NCBI GenBank assembly: GCA_032207245.1
Contig: CM063505.1
Coordinates: 171,875,082-171,939,081, forward strand
Reading direction: 5' to 3'
Length of the DNA: 64,000 bases
DNA from: Pardosa pseudoannulata
Taxonomy: Eukaryota > Arthropoda > Arachnida > Araneae > Lycosidae
Positions 1 to 17,639 of the stretch are shown piece by piece. The position numbers and the translations under genes are program-made. The notes beneath the pieces were generated by a model. The model had not been told where the DNA came from. It saw nothing but the letters and a program-made list of their open reading frames with translations, and searched no databases. The stretch's first letter is position 1, and the number at the start of each line of letters is the position of its first letter.

Positions 1-2270
1 GTTAGATGAAATGAGATATTTTAGTAACTTAATAACTCCCGAATTGAGGGATGAATATAAATTTTTTTATTACTAACTATCAAATATAAAAGATTTAGTT
101 TTTATGCAATATAAAAAGTTCAAAAACTTTTTTCTAGTCCTCTTTCTGGATACATACATTTAAATATAGAGTTCAATTATTTTGCAATGTAATTAAAACA
201 TAATGAGTTCTTTTTAATAAGAATTTATGAAATATATTTTAATAAACGCTTCTGTCACCATTGGTACAAAAATATATACCTAACTTATTTCTTTTATCTC
301 TTTTCTGAAAAAAATATTTGGAAAGGTTTTTCTTTTTCATCTGTTGGTTTTCTCAGAAACATCGTACGTGTCAACCTGTGATTAAAAAACTAACACCTCC
401 TCTAAGTCAGAGAATTAAAGATCGTTTAATAAATAAATCCTGTCAAAATATGGCTTTTAATTTCTGTATAACTCATCTCACGGCTGCAGTAATAGTTTTA
501 AGTAATAGTTTTTATACAGTACTTTAAATATATCACGAAACGAAAGTTAAATTTTGTTATAGCAATCACTTAGAAATCAAGACATGCGTAAATATTTGTT
601 ACTGCAAAAATTTCAAAATATTAAAAGGATGATAAAATAAGGTTCTAGACTCCTTAAGAAAAGATCTTTTAAGGGCAGATATTTTAACGATTATTTATCC
701 GTATAAAACTTTTTTGATGAGTTGAATAAAAATATAATTCAAAATTATGCTTAATATTAATATAGTTTACAAAAGCGGATTATGGATCCCAGTTGTACTT
801 TTATTTGTCCTGTCAAATTTGAAGATTAAATATTTTTATATGTCACATATTAATATTTTGTTATGTTTAAGGCTTTAAATTCCAACATTTTAAGCAATTC
901 AATGTTAAAGGTTTATTTTCTTGAATTCCGTAGATATTTGTTTCGTAATATAGCGACGAGATGCAATAAGTGAATTATGTAATAGGATTAAATACGATAA
1001 ACAGTTTCTGGACAATCTAATGAATAGTATATTATTTTTTTTATTAACCGGTATATATTTTGTATTGGTTTGATAAAAAGACCAGGGCTTTCGTTTTAGG
1101 ATATATATATATATGAAGTCATTTAAAGAAATTGTTAAAAAGAGTTATAATGGTCACTCAAATGAAAGTGGCACTGACTTGAATACGCCATCGTGTTAGC
1201 ATACAAGAGCCATTACAGAGGAATGCATGTTGGGAATGTATTTATTGCTTTTTTACTTTGTATATCTTATAGTAATATTCTTAAACCATTTGTCAAACCA
1301 TGTTTTTTACCACTTTCATTTGTACAATCCTTATATTAACTATACTGCCAAAATGAGCTGCAACTTTGTTTAGTATCCAAATAATTATTTTAAATATTCT
1401 TTTAGTGTATCTGATGTAATTATAACTTACAAATGTAAGTTTGCTGTGAAAGATTTCTTGAAGAACAGAAAAATTTGTTACGATAAATTTTATGAAATAT
1501 GCTGCTATATTTAAACACCAAGGATTCTGTTCTTGTACCTTAAAAGTACAAGTTCTTCCTCAATATTGGATGGTGTGATATTTAAATTGATTTTTCAGTT
1601 ACTAGAAAAAAAACTTTCTTAACAACTTGTAGAAATTGCCATAATGTTTTTTTTTAATTTAAAGAGTCTTTTTCTAGGTTTATATATTTTTTATAGAATT
1701 TCCTATTTATTATTCGTTTTACATTTCCTTATTTAAAATGGCAGATTAAGTTGACAGCAAATGATCGAACGGGCAAAATGTGACTGAAAATTTGATATTT
1801 TTTTTTATCTCATTGAATCATGAAATATACATAAAATAACTAACGATAGTAGTTTTATTTCCATTTCCTTATACTTAACAAAATATTACTATAACAAACA
1901 ATTCAGTTATGGCTAATAACTACTGTAGAATTTTGTTGATGTTGAATATAATAATCTTGTTTTTCATAGAGGATGTAAGATAATAGTGGCATTTCTCCGT
2001 TAAGCCGCAATGACCTTTCACCGGTTCTTTAGTGGGAATATAAAGCGGCAGGCACAATTCAGAGTATTCATATGGTAGTTTATACGTCGATTTTAAAACA
2101 GTGATAAATGAAAATTAAAGAATAGAAAAGAGTCCCATTCCTTAGCTTATAGGAACATTTATTATTTTCTGTTACTTGCTGACTTTATCAAAAAATACTC
2201 GTCCCTCAACTTTACGGCAAAAGCAAAAAAGATAATTCTTCTCAAAAAAAAAAAAAAAAAAAAAGCGCGT
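1..2270. other. AT-rich non-coding DNA, nothing recognised
   Basis: No open reading frame longer than about 70 codons and no family similarity was found here. There is a 22-base poly-A run near 2246-2267 at the right end. A TATA-like motif near 2039 is discussed among the rejected observations. Confidence 0.5.
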
Positions 2271-2289
2271 GATCCCCCAATTTCGGCCA

Positions 2290-2575
2290 AAATGATGCCC
2301 ACTCAAAATCCCTCATGGCGAAATCAGTGGAAAAATCCCGCCAACGGAAACCAAAACGATCGTCAAAGCGTAGTGTGAGTAGGAAGAACAACGGAGGAAT
2401 ATATGGCGCCAAGAAACGCTCAAGCTGGACAAATGGTGAAAGACGGGGAGAGAAAAACAGCAGACCACGGATGGTCAGCGATAACGCAAGAAATGTTACT
2501 AAATGCTGTGAACAGTGTGATGACTCATCACACAGATGTACTATTGAATGATGGCCAGCACATTGAACATTTAAT
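2290..2575 (+). pseudogene. C-terminal scrap of a DDE transposase
   Basis: Read from about 2291, the frame gives a short polar stretch, a stop near 2369, and then a tail that includes WSAITQEMLLNAV and ends GQHIEHLM before a stop. A C-terminus of the form GxHxEHL is common in mariner-related and DUF4817-type transposases, so I read this as the decayed 3' end of such an element. A second frame (2315-2551) gives a basic 78-residue peptide that I regard as a shadow. The sequence downstream reaches a possible terminal repeat at about 2788-2813 that abuts a TA array. It could be coincidental because only about 35 residues support it. Confidence 0.3.
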
Positions 2576-2813
2576 GTAGTACTAATTAACTGTAATTAAG
2601 TTGAATTGTAAGTTGTCAACATTCATTTCTAAATCATCTTTCGGTGCTATAAAACATTATAGAGCCATCTGTTGGTCGCCATCAGAACTATTTTTTTCGT
2701 TGACATACAAAATCCGGTTTCTTTTCCAACCGTTTGTTCAACCCGTATATTTGTATCTTCATTCGTTTTTAAATTTTTCATTTTTAAAGGTTGTCCTGAA
2801 TTTTGAATTACAC

Positions 2814-3176
<363 letters not shown>

Positions 3177-4189
3177 AAATATAATTGTCAATGAAATAAT
3201 ATATTTAATATTGAGACACTTGATCTTGAATGATAATTATCAAATTCGAAATATAATTATACAAATCGTTAAAAATTGTAAAATTGCAAGGTAATTTATC
3301 AGTAACTCAATAACAAATTAACTGAATATAATTATACAAGGAGAGGATTCCAGAGAAAAATATCTCCTGGTCTGCAAAACATATTTAGAAACAAAACAGG
3401 ACAATAATATTGAACAGTTTTCTTATAGTTTGGAAGTTTTTAATAAAAGTGCAGAAATTTAATTTATTTTGATATTCCTTCTTTTCTCAAGTTACTACAG
3501 TCTTTCTATTGATCTAAAAATGATTTTATGACGCTTAAATTAAAAAAAAAAATAGTACCTAGACAGATTTTATTAAAGCTGGTATTTTAAAGTAATACAT
3601 TTTTGTTTAATGCCCTTTTTCTGAGCTGATAATCAGCTTTTATAATGAATTATTTACTTTCCTATAACTACATGAACATATCTAATGAGTTATATTCTAT
3701 TTTATTTAATTCATTTTCCGAAACAAAACGTTTTCGTAAATAATAGGTTAATACTAGGTTTACGATACGAGTCATTTTAAAGCATTTGGAATTTTATAAG
3801 GAAAAATACAAAAAACTCTTGCCATATTTTATGTCTTGTACTATTTTTTATCCATTGAATGAGGTACATGTATATTGAAGTCTATTTTCTTTAAAAGTGT
3901 AAAAATACTGAAATTTTCTATGTGGTATATCTATATCTACGGATATGTGTCAATTTGACGCGATTGTAATGTAGACAAAATTTTTAGTAAATTAGTAAAT
4001 ATGAATGTATCGACAATACTTAGATTCGCTATCCGATATTGTTATCTCAAATGAAACAAGCAAGAAGCAACAGTGGAAAGAACGGAAAGCAGAATGTAAA
4101 TTGAAGTCAGAGTGTGGAGAGTTTTTTAATGTTTTAGTTGCTTGGTTCGAGTATTTAATAAAATACTAGAAATTTTTTTTAATTAGTAA
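3177..4189. other. AT-rich non-coding DNA, nothing recognised
   Basis: No coding signal or repeat family was recognised between the TA array and the LTR-like block. Confidence 0.4.
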
Positions 4190-4663
4190 TGTGACGGTTT
4201 CCGCTAACCGCACAGACGTCAGAAGCCGACGTTTCAGTAGAATCATCAATTAGGCTGAAGCAACTGAAACTGAAACTGTCTCTCCCTACGGTCAAGTAAT
4301 CGGCTTTCCCGGGAACGCCTCCCTTGACCTTATCCTTGACCGTATAAAAGCCGGCGGACTGGTGTTCTATCTGCTCTTGTAAATATCATGCCAACTAATA
4401 CTCATAAACTGATGAAATTGTCAGTAATAGCTACTCCAGTACTAGAGGGCTTGACTCAGGGAGTACTGTTGCGAAATCTTCCTGCGAGATCCTGTGAGAT
4501 TCTAACTGCTCTTCTGCTCTCTTGCCATGTACGCACAACTTCGTGCGCTCATCTCGACGTCGAGATAATTGTGTTTAAGTTTTATGTTTTCTGTAACTCA
4601 TTATATGGTTTGTACAGTCAATATCCAAAGTAATCTTATTGTGAAATTCAATATAATGTCACA
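4190..4663 (+). mobile_element. Probable solo LTR (family C)
   Basis: The block begins TGTGACGG and ends ATGTCACA, giving TG...CA ends with a 6-base terminal inverted repeat. It is clearly more GC-rich than its surroundings. A TATA box (TATAAAAG, 4343-4350) sits in the middle of the block, as expected for the U3/R promoter of an LTR on the plus strand. The flanking five bases (agtaa and ttttc) do not match, so no target-site duplication supports the ends. The 81-codon frame inside (4388-4633) is most likely non-coding LTR sequence. Confidence 0.5.
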
Positions 4664-5034
4664 TTTTCATTTTTATAGTGTATAATTACATTACTTTCTG
4701 AATTTTTTAAGTAGAAATTGTTCGTATAGATAGGTATATAACAAACGTCCGTAAACCTATTGTTAATAAAGAAAATAAGCACTTGAAATCCCATATACCC
4801 AATGAGGCCGAGCTCTATCCTTCATTAGCATTCTTCACATATCTTTACGTGCTTATCGAACCTTCTTTGAAAGACAATTTGTCCCGATTAGCTGTTTGTC
4901 CTGATTTTTCTCCAAATCACGAAACATAGGTCGCTTAAACTAGCTAAATCACTAAAGTCACTGTTCAGACTATATCTGAACTAGTTAATCAAGACTTCAT
5001 TAAACAACTATATCAGTCCATTAAACATGACACC

Positions 5035-5394
5035 AGCACTTTTTAAATGAGACTCTGTTAAACCTGGAGTAAGTTAATGACACAAACCATTGGTTTCCTC
5101 ATCTACAGTCTAATTTCGTCGTTCCTTTAATGCCAATTTGATGTCCTGCAGGGCCTAGAGATCTATCTTCGAAACTTGATGGAACTTCTCGGTTTCTTCA
5201 AGTTAATAAAAGCGGAAAACGGTTTTCTAAATCAGTCTTGCTATTGGCCACGTTTGACTAATATCTCTATGAACATTGCTTCATCAACTGATACATTGCT
5301 TCAGCACTTTTTAAACGAGACTCTCTTAAAGCTGGAGTGAGTTAATAACACAAACCATTGGTTTTCTCACCTGCAGTTCAATTTCGTTGATCCT

Positions 5395-5405
<11 letters not shown>
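5035..5405. repeat. Pair of imperfect direct repeats, about 100 bp each
   Basis: Segments 5035-5140 and 5305-5405 are similar throughout. Shared words include AGCACTTTTTAAA, GTTAAT-ACACAAACCATTGG and CAGT-TAATTTCGT. They are about 270 bases apart, and the rest of the spacer is unrelated. I do not recognise the family. Confidence 0.7.
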
Positions 5406-5685
<280 letters not shown>

Positions 5686-5789
5686 ATAATAGAGATATGA
5701 TGCAAATTTTATTATCAGTAAAGAATAATCCAGTAAGAAATTTAAGCTTAATTTGTCATTTTAAAAATTCTACATACTACATATACTTA

Positions 5790-5792
<3 letters not shown>

Positions 5793-5858
<66 letters not shown>

Positions 5859-5891
5859 ACGTATATAAATATATATATATTTACATATATA
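5793..5891. repeat. Compound (TA)n(GT)n microsatellite
   Basis: TA repeat followed by GT repeat, then a degenerate ATATAAAT tail. It lies 110 bases after the previous compound array and has the same order of units. Confidence 0.95.
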
Positions 5892-6557
5892 ACGTGTAAA
5901 ATTCTAACAGAAATATAAGTTCACGAGAAACATTGGTCTGCTTGCTATCTTAACTATAAAAACAATTTTTTAAATATATGTAGGTCTTGAAAATATATTT
6001 AAAAATTGGACGGATAAGGGGCACGTTTATTTCACTTCAGTGGTTTTTAATAACTGTTCGCAATTTTTTTTTATTCATATCATTGGTCTCCAAAATAGCT
6101 TTAAAAGGTACAGTAAAAAATTTGAAAATATCGAACATGTTTCTTCCAGTCTAATGGGTTTTAATAGCATTTCGGGAAACTTCTTGCCTTCGAATTTTTT
6201 TTTCTTTTCTAACCGTTTGCATAGAAAAATTACTACGATATATTTTATTAATGTAGAATTTTGAAAGTTGTAAATGTTTCTCTAACCTGTAAATTGATAT
6301 CCAAATTATTATTGCAAACAGAAAATTTACCTTATTAATAAATTTCATTACATGGAAAAATTTTAAGAAGAATAAAGTCTATTTTCTTTCCTTCCCTTCT
6401 CGTATGAAAAAATAAAACGGAATATAAGCTCATTAAAAAATGAAACCATACAGAAACTTTGTTCCTTAATGAAATTTAAAAACTACACAAATAATGAAAT
6501 TTAAGTCCTATTGGAATATATCCATTTGCAGTAAACGTAAAACAGATTATAATTATA
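5892..6557. other. AT-rich non-coding DNA
   Basis: Only short opposing frames (6040-6264 and 6151-6348) of AT-rich composition are present. They show no recognisable domain and I do not call them genes. Confidence 0.4.
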
Positions 6558-7060
6558 TGTAATATATCAAAATTAATTTTACTCTAATATTACCTTAAAA
6601 ACTTCCTGTCTCCCATTCTAATTCCTCTAAATCTTTTTCCGAGACTCTAAATCTCTTTCCCAGAAACAGTTTAATCAAAGGAGTGCTTTCCACTTAAAAT
6701 TCTTCTCAAAGCTTTCTATACTAAAAGTGTAAAATTTCTGTCTATTCAGCACGTTTCGCAGCAGTCGCCGAAAAATGGCTCCACGTTTACCCTGATCTTG
6801 CACTTAATTCGCTTAGTAAGTTTTTTTTTACTATGGGAAAAATTCTTTTTGTCTTCGCTCTTGGGTGCACCTCTGTTCGAGCAAAGTGATTTTTATGGCT
6901 TGTCCTTTGTCGTTGAGGAGAAAAGATGTGCGTCGTAGCAGCTCTGGAATAAAGTTTCAATTCGACTTGTGCCATTCTCTTCAATGTCCACCCGACTGCA
7001 TTTTTATTACTTCTGTTGAGCTTTCTCCTTGTCAAGTAGTTTTATCATTAATGTTTTACA
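6558..7060 (+). mobile_element. Probable solo LTR (family E), copy 1
   Basis: Similar over its length to 20221-20739 (+) and to the reverse complement of 59474-59962. All three begin TGTAA-ATATCAAAATTA and end TACA in the element orientation, that is TG...CA. An AATAAA signal (6948-6953) is conserved in all copies, and so is the motif CTCTTGGGTG-AC upstream. The flanks are TA-rich (ttata, tatat). The identity as an LTR is inferred from the ends and the polyadenylation signal, because no internal retrotransposon sequence is present. Short frames on both strands at 6787-7101 are artefacts of this repeat. Confidence 0.5.
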
Positions 7061-7269
7061 TATATAAGAAATTGATGATGAGAAATGAAAGAAAAAAATG
7101 AAATGAAAGTCGACGTTTTAACGATATTGTTTCACCATTAGTTCCCGCATACATCAAAAGACTGTGACGAGCGAGTACTTCGTTATCCTTCCACCGCCGC
7201 CGCGCCGAGGTACGTTCGCCTCTAGGGCGCAGCTAATTAACGTAGTTCAATGCGCACGTACTCTAGGCA

Positions 7270-7291
7270 CTCTCTCTCTCTCTCTCTCTCT
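7270..7291. repeat. (CT)n microsatellite
   Basis: A short pure CT run immediately before a SINE target site. Confidence 0.9.
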
Positions 7292-7303
7292 CCCAGCTAG
7301 GAG

Positions 7304-7481
7304 CCGAACGATGGCCGATTGGTTAGGGTGCTGGACTTCGGTACCGGAGTTCATGCGTTTGAATCCCACTTTGGCATAGATGTTCGTAGCCGTTCGGAAT
7401 CGGCTTTAAACTGTAAGTCCCTGTCTCATTAGACCTCATGTTGCAAAACAGTAGACCGTAGCACTCCAAACCAAACCAAAT
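7304..7481 (+). mobile_element. tRNA-derived SINE, copy 1
   Basis: The head reads CCGAACGATGGCCGATTGG and carries an A-box-like GATTGGTTAGG and a B-box-like GTTTGAATCCC. A conserved central region follows (GCCGTTCGGAATCGGC), and the element ends in CCAAACCAAACCAAA. An 11-base target-site duplication, CCAGCTAGGAG, flanks it at 7293-7303 and 7482-7492. The tRNA-like head, short repeat tail and duplication identify a RNA-polymerase-III-type retroposon. Eight other copies or fragments occur in the window. Confidence 0.88.
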
Positions 7482-7607
7482 CCAGCTAGGAGAGAAGGTA
7501 GCAGATCTTTTTTTTCTCCTCCGGCTGGTAGGGAACGCGTAGTTCGTTCTCTCTCTCCCTTGCCGCTAGAGCTGAGCAAGGCTCAACTGTTGTTGCTTCG
7601 TGGACAT

Positions 7608-7738
<131 letters not shown>

Positions 7739-8038
7739 GGAATTTTATAGGAACTTTCTGACGAGTCAAAACCATACCAGTACACACAAGACAAAATGAT
7801 TGTTTCTGAAAGATGTGATCTATAAAATAAACACATGTTGGGCGCTTACAATCCTTATATTAAATAATACAAAAATTAGCAAGATCTCAAGCTGCAACGC
7901 TAAGTAAAGATGAGCTAAGTAAAATAATACTAGCAGTTAGTGAAGCTAACTTCTAATATTGTCAATGAATTGAAATTTAAAACCGAGGAGTTAAAATATG
8001 AAGAACCAAAACAATAAGTCAAATTTTATATATATATA

Positions 8039-8246
8039 GTTTGGTTTGGTTTGGTTTGGAGCATTTAGTTTGGAGTGCTAATTTTTATATATTTGCAACC
8101 CGATGGCTAATGGGACAGTAACCTAATAATCACAGTAGCTTCCAAACGCCTACGACAACCATATAACATCCATGCCTATAGTGTCATTCAAACCCAAAAA
8201 GTCCGATACTAAACAGCAGCACCCTACCTGTCATCCATCATTTCGT
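8039..8246 (-). mobile_element. tRNA-derived SINE, degenerate copy 2
   Basis: Starts with a GGTTT tail repeat and keeps weak matches to the SINE body, including TTTGCAACCCGATGGCTAATG, CATCCATGCC and TCATTCAAACCC. It is heavily mutated and no target-site duplication was found. It is among the oldest copies in the window. Confidence 0.6.
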
Positions 8247-8655
8247 TATGTATATGTAATGATTTTATAACATAAAATTTAAGAACAATATATAAGTGCT
8301 TCTTAAAATAATTTTTGGGCTATTCTATCCTTTAATAGCATAATTTGAATATTTTTTGTTCTTCCTTTAGCGTTGGCGAGTACGAAGATACTAAAAATGA
8401 ATTCATGCTGACTCCCGCTCTTCAAACATAAGATGATGACGCTTAAACTATGTCCTCATGGGACTACCAATCAAACACACTATTTGGCTAATTCATACAC
8501 TTATAAATTAATATGTACGGTTTTTAACCCCAGCAGCTTTCGGGGGACTTATTAATTAACTCTTTAATTAATTCTATTTTCAAAATTCTGTTCTTTGTTC
8601 ACCTCACTCATGTGAATGTTAATTCTCTTACCTTTATGATGGGCCAATTACATAT

Positions 8656-8656
<1 letters not shown>

Positions 8657-8716
<60 letters not shown>
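8657..8716. repeat. (GT)n microsatellite, about 58 bp
   Basis: Pure GT repeat that runs directly into the TG end of the LTR-like block at 8714. Confidence 0.97.
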
Positions 8717-10782
<2,066 letters not shown>

Positions 10783-10796
10783 TATTTATATATATA

Positions 10797-11582
10797 CCAT
10801 TGATACAAATTCCTTTTCATCGTTCAGAACAGAATATAGACTTTATTTTTTAATTTCCAAAAATTTGCCTGGCAATTTAACTGTGATGCAGTTAGTCGTG
10901 GAATTCACTCATTCAGATCTTTGAAAACTAGGCAAATACTTTTAAGCATCCAGTGTATCTTACATAAAAAATGTCGCCAGGAATCTTACCATAAGAAATG
11001 TTTTCCCCGAAGAGTCACTAATCACTTAGTTTAAGTTTTCGAGGGAGAAAAACCAAAGCATCGTTTTTTGCTGCGGCTTGTTTGTCACTTTTAAGCAACT
11101 TCAAAAGGGAAAAGGGTTTTTTTTATTTGTTGATTTATTATCGATAATGTTTAAAAAAGTAATGATAAATTTTTTTTTCTTATTCAAGAAACATGGTATT
11201 TTGAGAATTTGTTCTATATAATTATTTAAATATTTCTGTTTAATTTATTTAGTTTCTGCAAAAGAAGAGCCTTTTATAAAATAAAAATTGTTTGTTTATA
11301 AAAATTTCACATTTTTCTATTACAATTTGCTCATACTTACAACAACACAAAGTGAGTTTCTATTATATTTTTTGTTTTTTGTCTGCTACAGATTTAATTC
11401 TACATCTGTTTAATTTTTTTTTTAAGTACAAGAAATTTCACGATAGAAGATTGATTTTTCATAAGCTAAAGTGATGCTTGAAACTTATTTTGCAAATGTA
11501 TATAACTCATATAAACAATAATGAAAAAAGTATGTATAATTACAATGTATCACTATAATGTATTTATTCCGAAAATTTTAAA
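10797..11582. other. AT-rich non-coding DNA, nothing recognised
   Basis: Only a 60-codon AT-rich frame (11292-11474) is present, with no recognisable domain. Confidence 0.4.
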
Positions 11583-11586
11583 TTAA

Positions 11587-11800
11587 CCCTTTGCACTCGA
11601 AGGCTCAAGAGCGGAGCTATTTAAAATTTCTTTTCAAACTCGAGGACTCTGTTAAGGAGACAATATAAAATAATTAGTTTTTACGATTTGATTTTGTTCT
11701 TATGTTAAAAAACTGAAAATTATTCACATTGTCTCAATAGCGGAGCCCTCGAATTTTAAGAAAAATTTTAAGTGGCTGCGCTCCAGAGCCACTTAAAGAG
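11587..11800. mobile_element. Palindromic TTAA MITE (214 bp)
   Basis: TTAA lies at each edge (11583-11586 and 11801-11804). The two halves form a long imperfect inverted repeat: GAGACAATATAAAATAATT on the left matches the complement of AATTATTCACATTGTCTC on the right. TTAA target sites are typical of the piggyBac superfamily, so this is probably a piggyBac-mobilised miniature element. It has no coding capacity. Confidence 0.7.
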
Positions 11801-11804
11801 TTAA

Positions 11805-13934
<2,130 letters not shown>

Positions 13935-14166
13935 CCCTGTGACCCGTCGATAAATGCAATTGCATCATCTGTTGTCACATCTTCTGATTCAGACTTACGT
14001 TCTCTGCCTAGGCGAATGATACGTGATCCTGTTTCCAAGAATTTTTTAACCATTCTTTCAAAGTATTCTCTCAGATTCTAAACTCACGAAACGCTTTGGA
14101 TACTTTGCATTGATTAAGATTATAGAGTTTTTCAATAAGGCTACTTTCTGCTCGGTGACTCACATA
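13935..14166 (-). pseudogene. Possible helix-turn-helix region of a transposase
   Basis: On the minus strand, one frame near 14165-14090 gives VSHRAESSLIEKLYNLNQ followed by CKVSKAFREFR. After a frame change, 14048-13935 gives KKFLETGSRIIRLGRERKSE and then TTDDAIAFI. This arrangement resembles the DUF4817-type N-terminus of some DDE transposases, in which a helix-turn-helix is followed by FxETGS and GRxR. The match is by eye over about 70 residues, with at least one frameshift and no recognisable catalytic part nearby. Confidence 0.3.
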
Positions 14167-15186
14167 ATTACTTGAGTTGGGTCACTTCAGCTGTGACATT
14201 TTTTTAAACTACATGTTTTTATAGCTGAAATTTCTGGCTTTGTTGTAGCATATAAAAGTGTATATGGACATTTTGCTTTGTTATCAACATTTTACGTTTA
14301 TTTTTTATTTCATTCGCTATAACAGCTCCATAAATACCCTTATACGGTATTGTTTAAATCTTTTTATGGATTTCTACTTTTTATGTAATTATTAGTCTCT
14401 ATGTTGTTACATTTGTTGGGCTTTCGGTTGTTAGTCTAGATACAAGGGTATCTTAAAGAGAGTCAGTTAAAAATGATATACCTATTTATGAAAATTTCAG
14501 TTGAATATATGTTTAGAAATGTCAATGATATTAGTATTTATTTGAGCATATTTATAAAGAAACAATTAAAATCTTAAAAAAATCTTTACAATGGTTTAAT
14601 ACACACATATACATACATACATACCTACATATATATAGTGTATGCGTATATGTATGAAATACATCCAAAATTATTATACCTAAAATATCTATCTAAAATT
14701 ATCCTTTTCCCCTTCTCGTTCTTTCACATCCATTTTTTCCAGCCGTATAGTATCTTATTTAAAGGAGTGTTCGCTGACTTAAAATTCTTTTTATCTTAAA
14801 CTTTAAATTCTTTTATGGAATAACTACTGATTTTCTTTCCACTAGCCACAATTTCCAGCTGCCCCAAGTAAATTGTTCACTTTCTTTTGTGTAAATTTCT
14901 ACATAACTCTGACTGAGCAGTTGATCTTATAGGGATAACTCTGCATGATCTCGCTGTGAGACGAAATTTTTACTAGAAGTATGTTTTCGTAATCATTCTG
15001 TGATGATCTGTCGTCTTAAAAATATGTATATTATATTCTATATAGTCTAAAATAAAATTCCGCCACGGAATTTGCTGTTGATGTAAAACAGGAACTGCAA
15101 TTTACATAGGGTCTTTCCATTGCCTAATAGCCCAGGAAGTTCAAAATATTGGTGGCTATTTTCCAGCCTTTCTGGTTAGCACGTTA

Positions 15187-15639
<453 letters not shown>

Positions 15640-16186
15640 TTAGTATATTCTTATATATATATTTATAAATCGAGAAAATTACTATAAGAATAAATTTTTA
15701 TATAAGCTCAAACTTTTTTTATTATAAGGACTTCACACTTCTGCATTATATTTTTTTTCTTGTAGGTATCTTTAAAAATTATTTAGGAAGAAGAATGTTA
15801 AACATTTATTTTATTTTAATGCATTTAAATAGTGATTCAGGAAATCTCTTCTTTTCCATAACATTATATGTGTCTAAAATGTCTTTTAAAATAAAACAAG
15901 ACGAAAATATATAACTTGTTTATTAAAATGGAAAAGTCTTTAATGACACATTTCTATTCTTTAAAAATGTTACCTTTCTCCCGTCTCATCAATCACTCAG
16001 AGGTAAAAGATAACACTTCCCGTCTGAAACTCTGAAATGAAAAATTCTTCAACAGATTTCAAGAAAGACATTTTTTAAACAGGGAAATTTTATACTGAAA
16101 ACTAAATGAGAGTTGATAGGGAAAAATTTACTTTTATACAACATTTCGTTCCATGAAAAAAATAACAATAAAGTTTTTAAAATATC

Positions 16187-16190
<4 letters not shown>
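15640..16190. repeat. Triplicated unit, copy 1 (partial)
   Basis: About 545 bases matching the first part of the units at 16275 and 18430. Shared words include TTATAAATCGA, TTTCTCCCGTCTCATCA, AATGAGAGTTGATAG and TTCCATGAAAAAAATAA. It stops where TA repeat begins at 16192. There is no coding potential. Confidence 0.85.

Positions 16191-16191
<1 letters not shown>

Positions 16192-16264
<73 letters not shown>
16192..16264. repeat. TA microsatellite
   Basis: Pure TA between the first and second copies of the triplicated unit. Confidence 0.97.
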
Positions 16265-16268
<4 letters not shown>

Positions 16269-16274
16269 CAATTA

Positions 16275-17560
16275 TTATATTCTTATAAATATATATTTAT
16301 AAATCAAAGAAAATAACTATCAATGTAAAATTTTATATAAGCTGTAACTTATACTCTTATACGGACTTTAAACTTCTGTATAATATTTATTTTTCTAGTA
16401 GGTACCTTTAAATAATATTAATTAATAAGACTATTAAAAATTTATTCTATTTTAATGCTTTTAAATAATAATCCAGGAAATCTCTTCTTTTTAAAAAATT
16501 ATATGTGACTAAAATGTCTTTAAAAATAAAAGAAGACGAAAATATCAAACTTGTTTACTCCATTGGAAAAGTCTTTAATGACACTTTTCTATTCTTTAAA
16601 AATGTTACATTTCTCCCGTCTCATCAGTCATTCAGTGGTAAAAAATAACACTTCCCCTCTGAAACTCTAAAACAAAAAATTCTTCCACAGATTTCAAGAA
16701 AGACATTTTTTTAAACAGGGAAATTTATACTGAGTACTACATGAGAGTTGATAGCGAAAAATTTTGTACAACATTTCTTTCCATGAAAAAAATAATAAAA
16801 AGTTTGTTTATAATATTTTTTGAAGCAAGAAACATCAGATATTCATAAAGAATTATCTTTTTTATTTATCGATTAAATTATTTTTTATGAGTTAATATTT
16901 TTTCTGTTTTTCTTCTCTCTTGCTTTTTTTTACTAATTTTTTTCTAATGATGTGGAGAAACATGTTTATATATTTTTCCACTGTATTGAATGGTAGTGGC
17001 ACAAACTAGGTTTTTGTTCTTCCCAGACCGCCAAAGGATCTACAAATTACGCAATGCTCCTTAAATGTCGGACATAACAGACGTTGCAGAGGCAAAATGA
17101 TGTATGGTAAGAAGAATTCTTTTTGTATAAATGGGATTGCATGCAGTGCATGTTTCATTTATACTTCTGGAATTATATTATTATCTAACAATTTATTTTA
17201 ATGCTCAACACGGATGGAAAAAGTTTTCCAATCTGTCACTCTATGTAATCTAATAATTGTGTAGGCTGATGCAGGGCTGCATAAACAGATGATGTAAGTT
17301 GTAAGGCATATTTATTCCATTAATGTCTTCAATATCTTTCTAATGACTGTTACAAAACTAGCTTATAGAATTTTTATGTATCCTCTGCACGATTTTTGTT
17401 TTTTCCGAACCTAGACGTAATCTTATTAGTTTCCCAAATTTTTATTTAAATTTGTGTCATTTATATCGACATTTTATTATTTTTAAAGGCATATGTATAT
17501 AATTTATGAGCAGGTAAATCACAAAAACATGATGAAAAATATTTATATCTATCTCTCTCT
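16275..17560. repeat. Triplicated unit, copy 2 (about 1.3 kb)
   Basis: Similar throughout to 18430-19748. Shared landmarks in the same order include TTTGAAGCAAGAAACATCAG, TGGTAGTGGCACAAACTAGG, GCAGAGGCAAAATGATGTAT and AACACGGATGGAAAAAG. It ends in a CT-rich run that changes to TATG/TA repeat. No domain-bearing frame exists. It may be a local tandem duplication or three insertions of an unrecognised element. Confidence 0.88.
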
Positions 17561-17564
17561 ATAT

Positions 17565-17639
17565 ATATGTAATATATGTATGTATATATGTGTATAGGTA
17601 TGTATATATATATATATAGATAGATAGATAGATAGATAG
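17565..17639. repeat. TATG/TA/GATA microsatellite
   Basis: Mixed TATG and TA repeat ending in about five GATA units. GATA resumes at 18412, after the LTR that interrupts it. Confidence 0.93.

Noticed and set aside
2030..2090. TATA-like GAATATAAAGCGG followed about 25 bases later by TTCAGAG, resembling an arthropod core promoter
   Set aside because: No gene follows, and such motifs are frequent in AT-rich DNA.
7163..7605. GC-rich block starting TGTGACGAGCG and ending CTTCGTGGACA, possibly an LTR around the first SINE
   Set aside because: No family member, polyadenylation signal or matching flanks were found; the ends may be chance.
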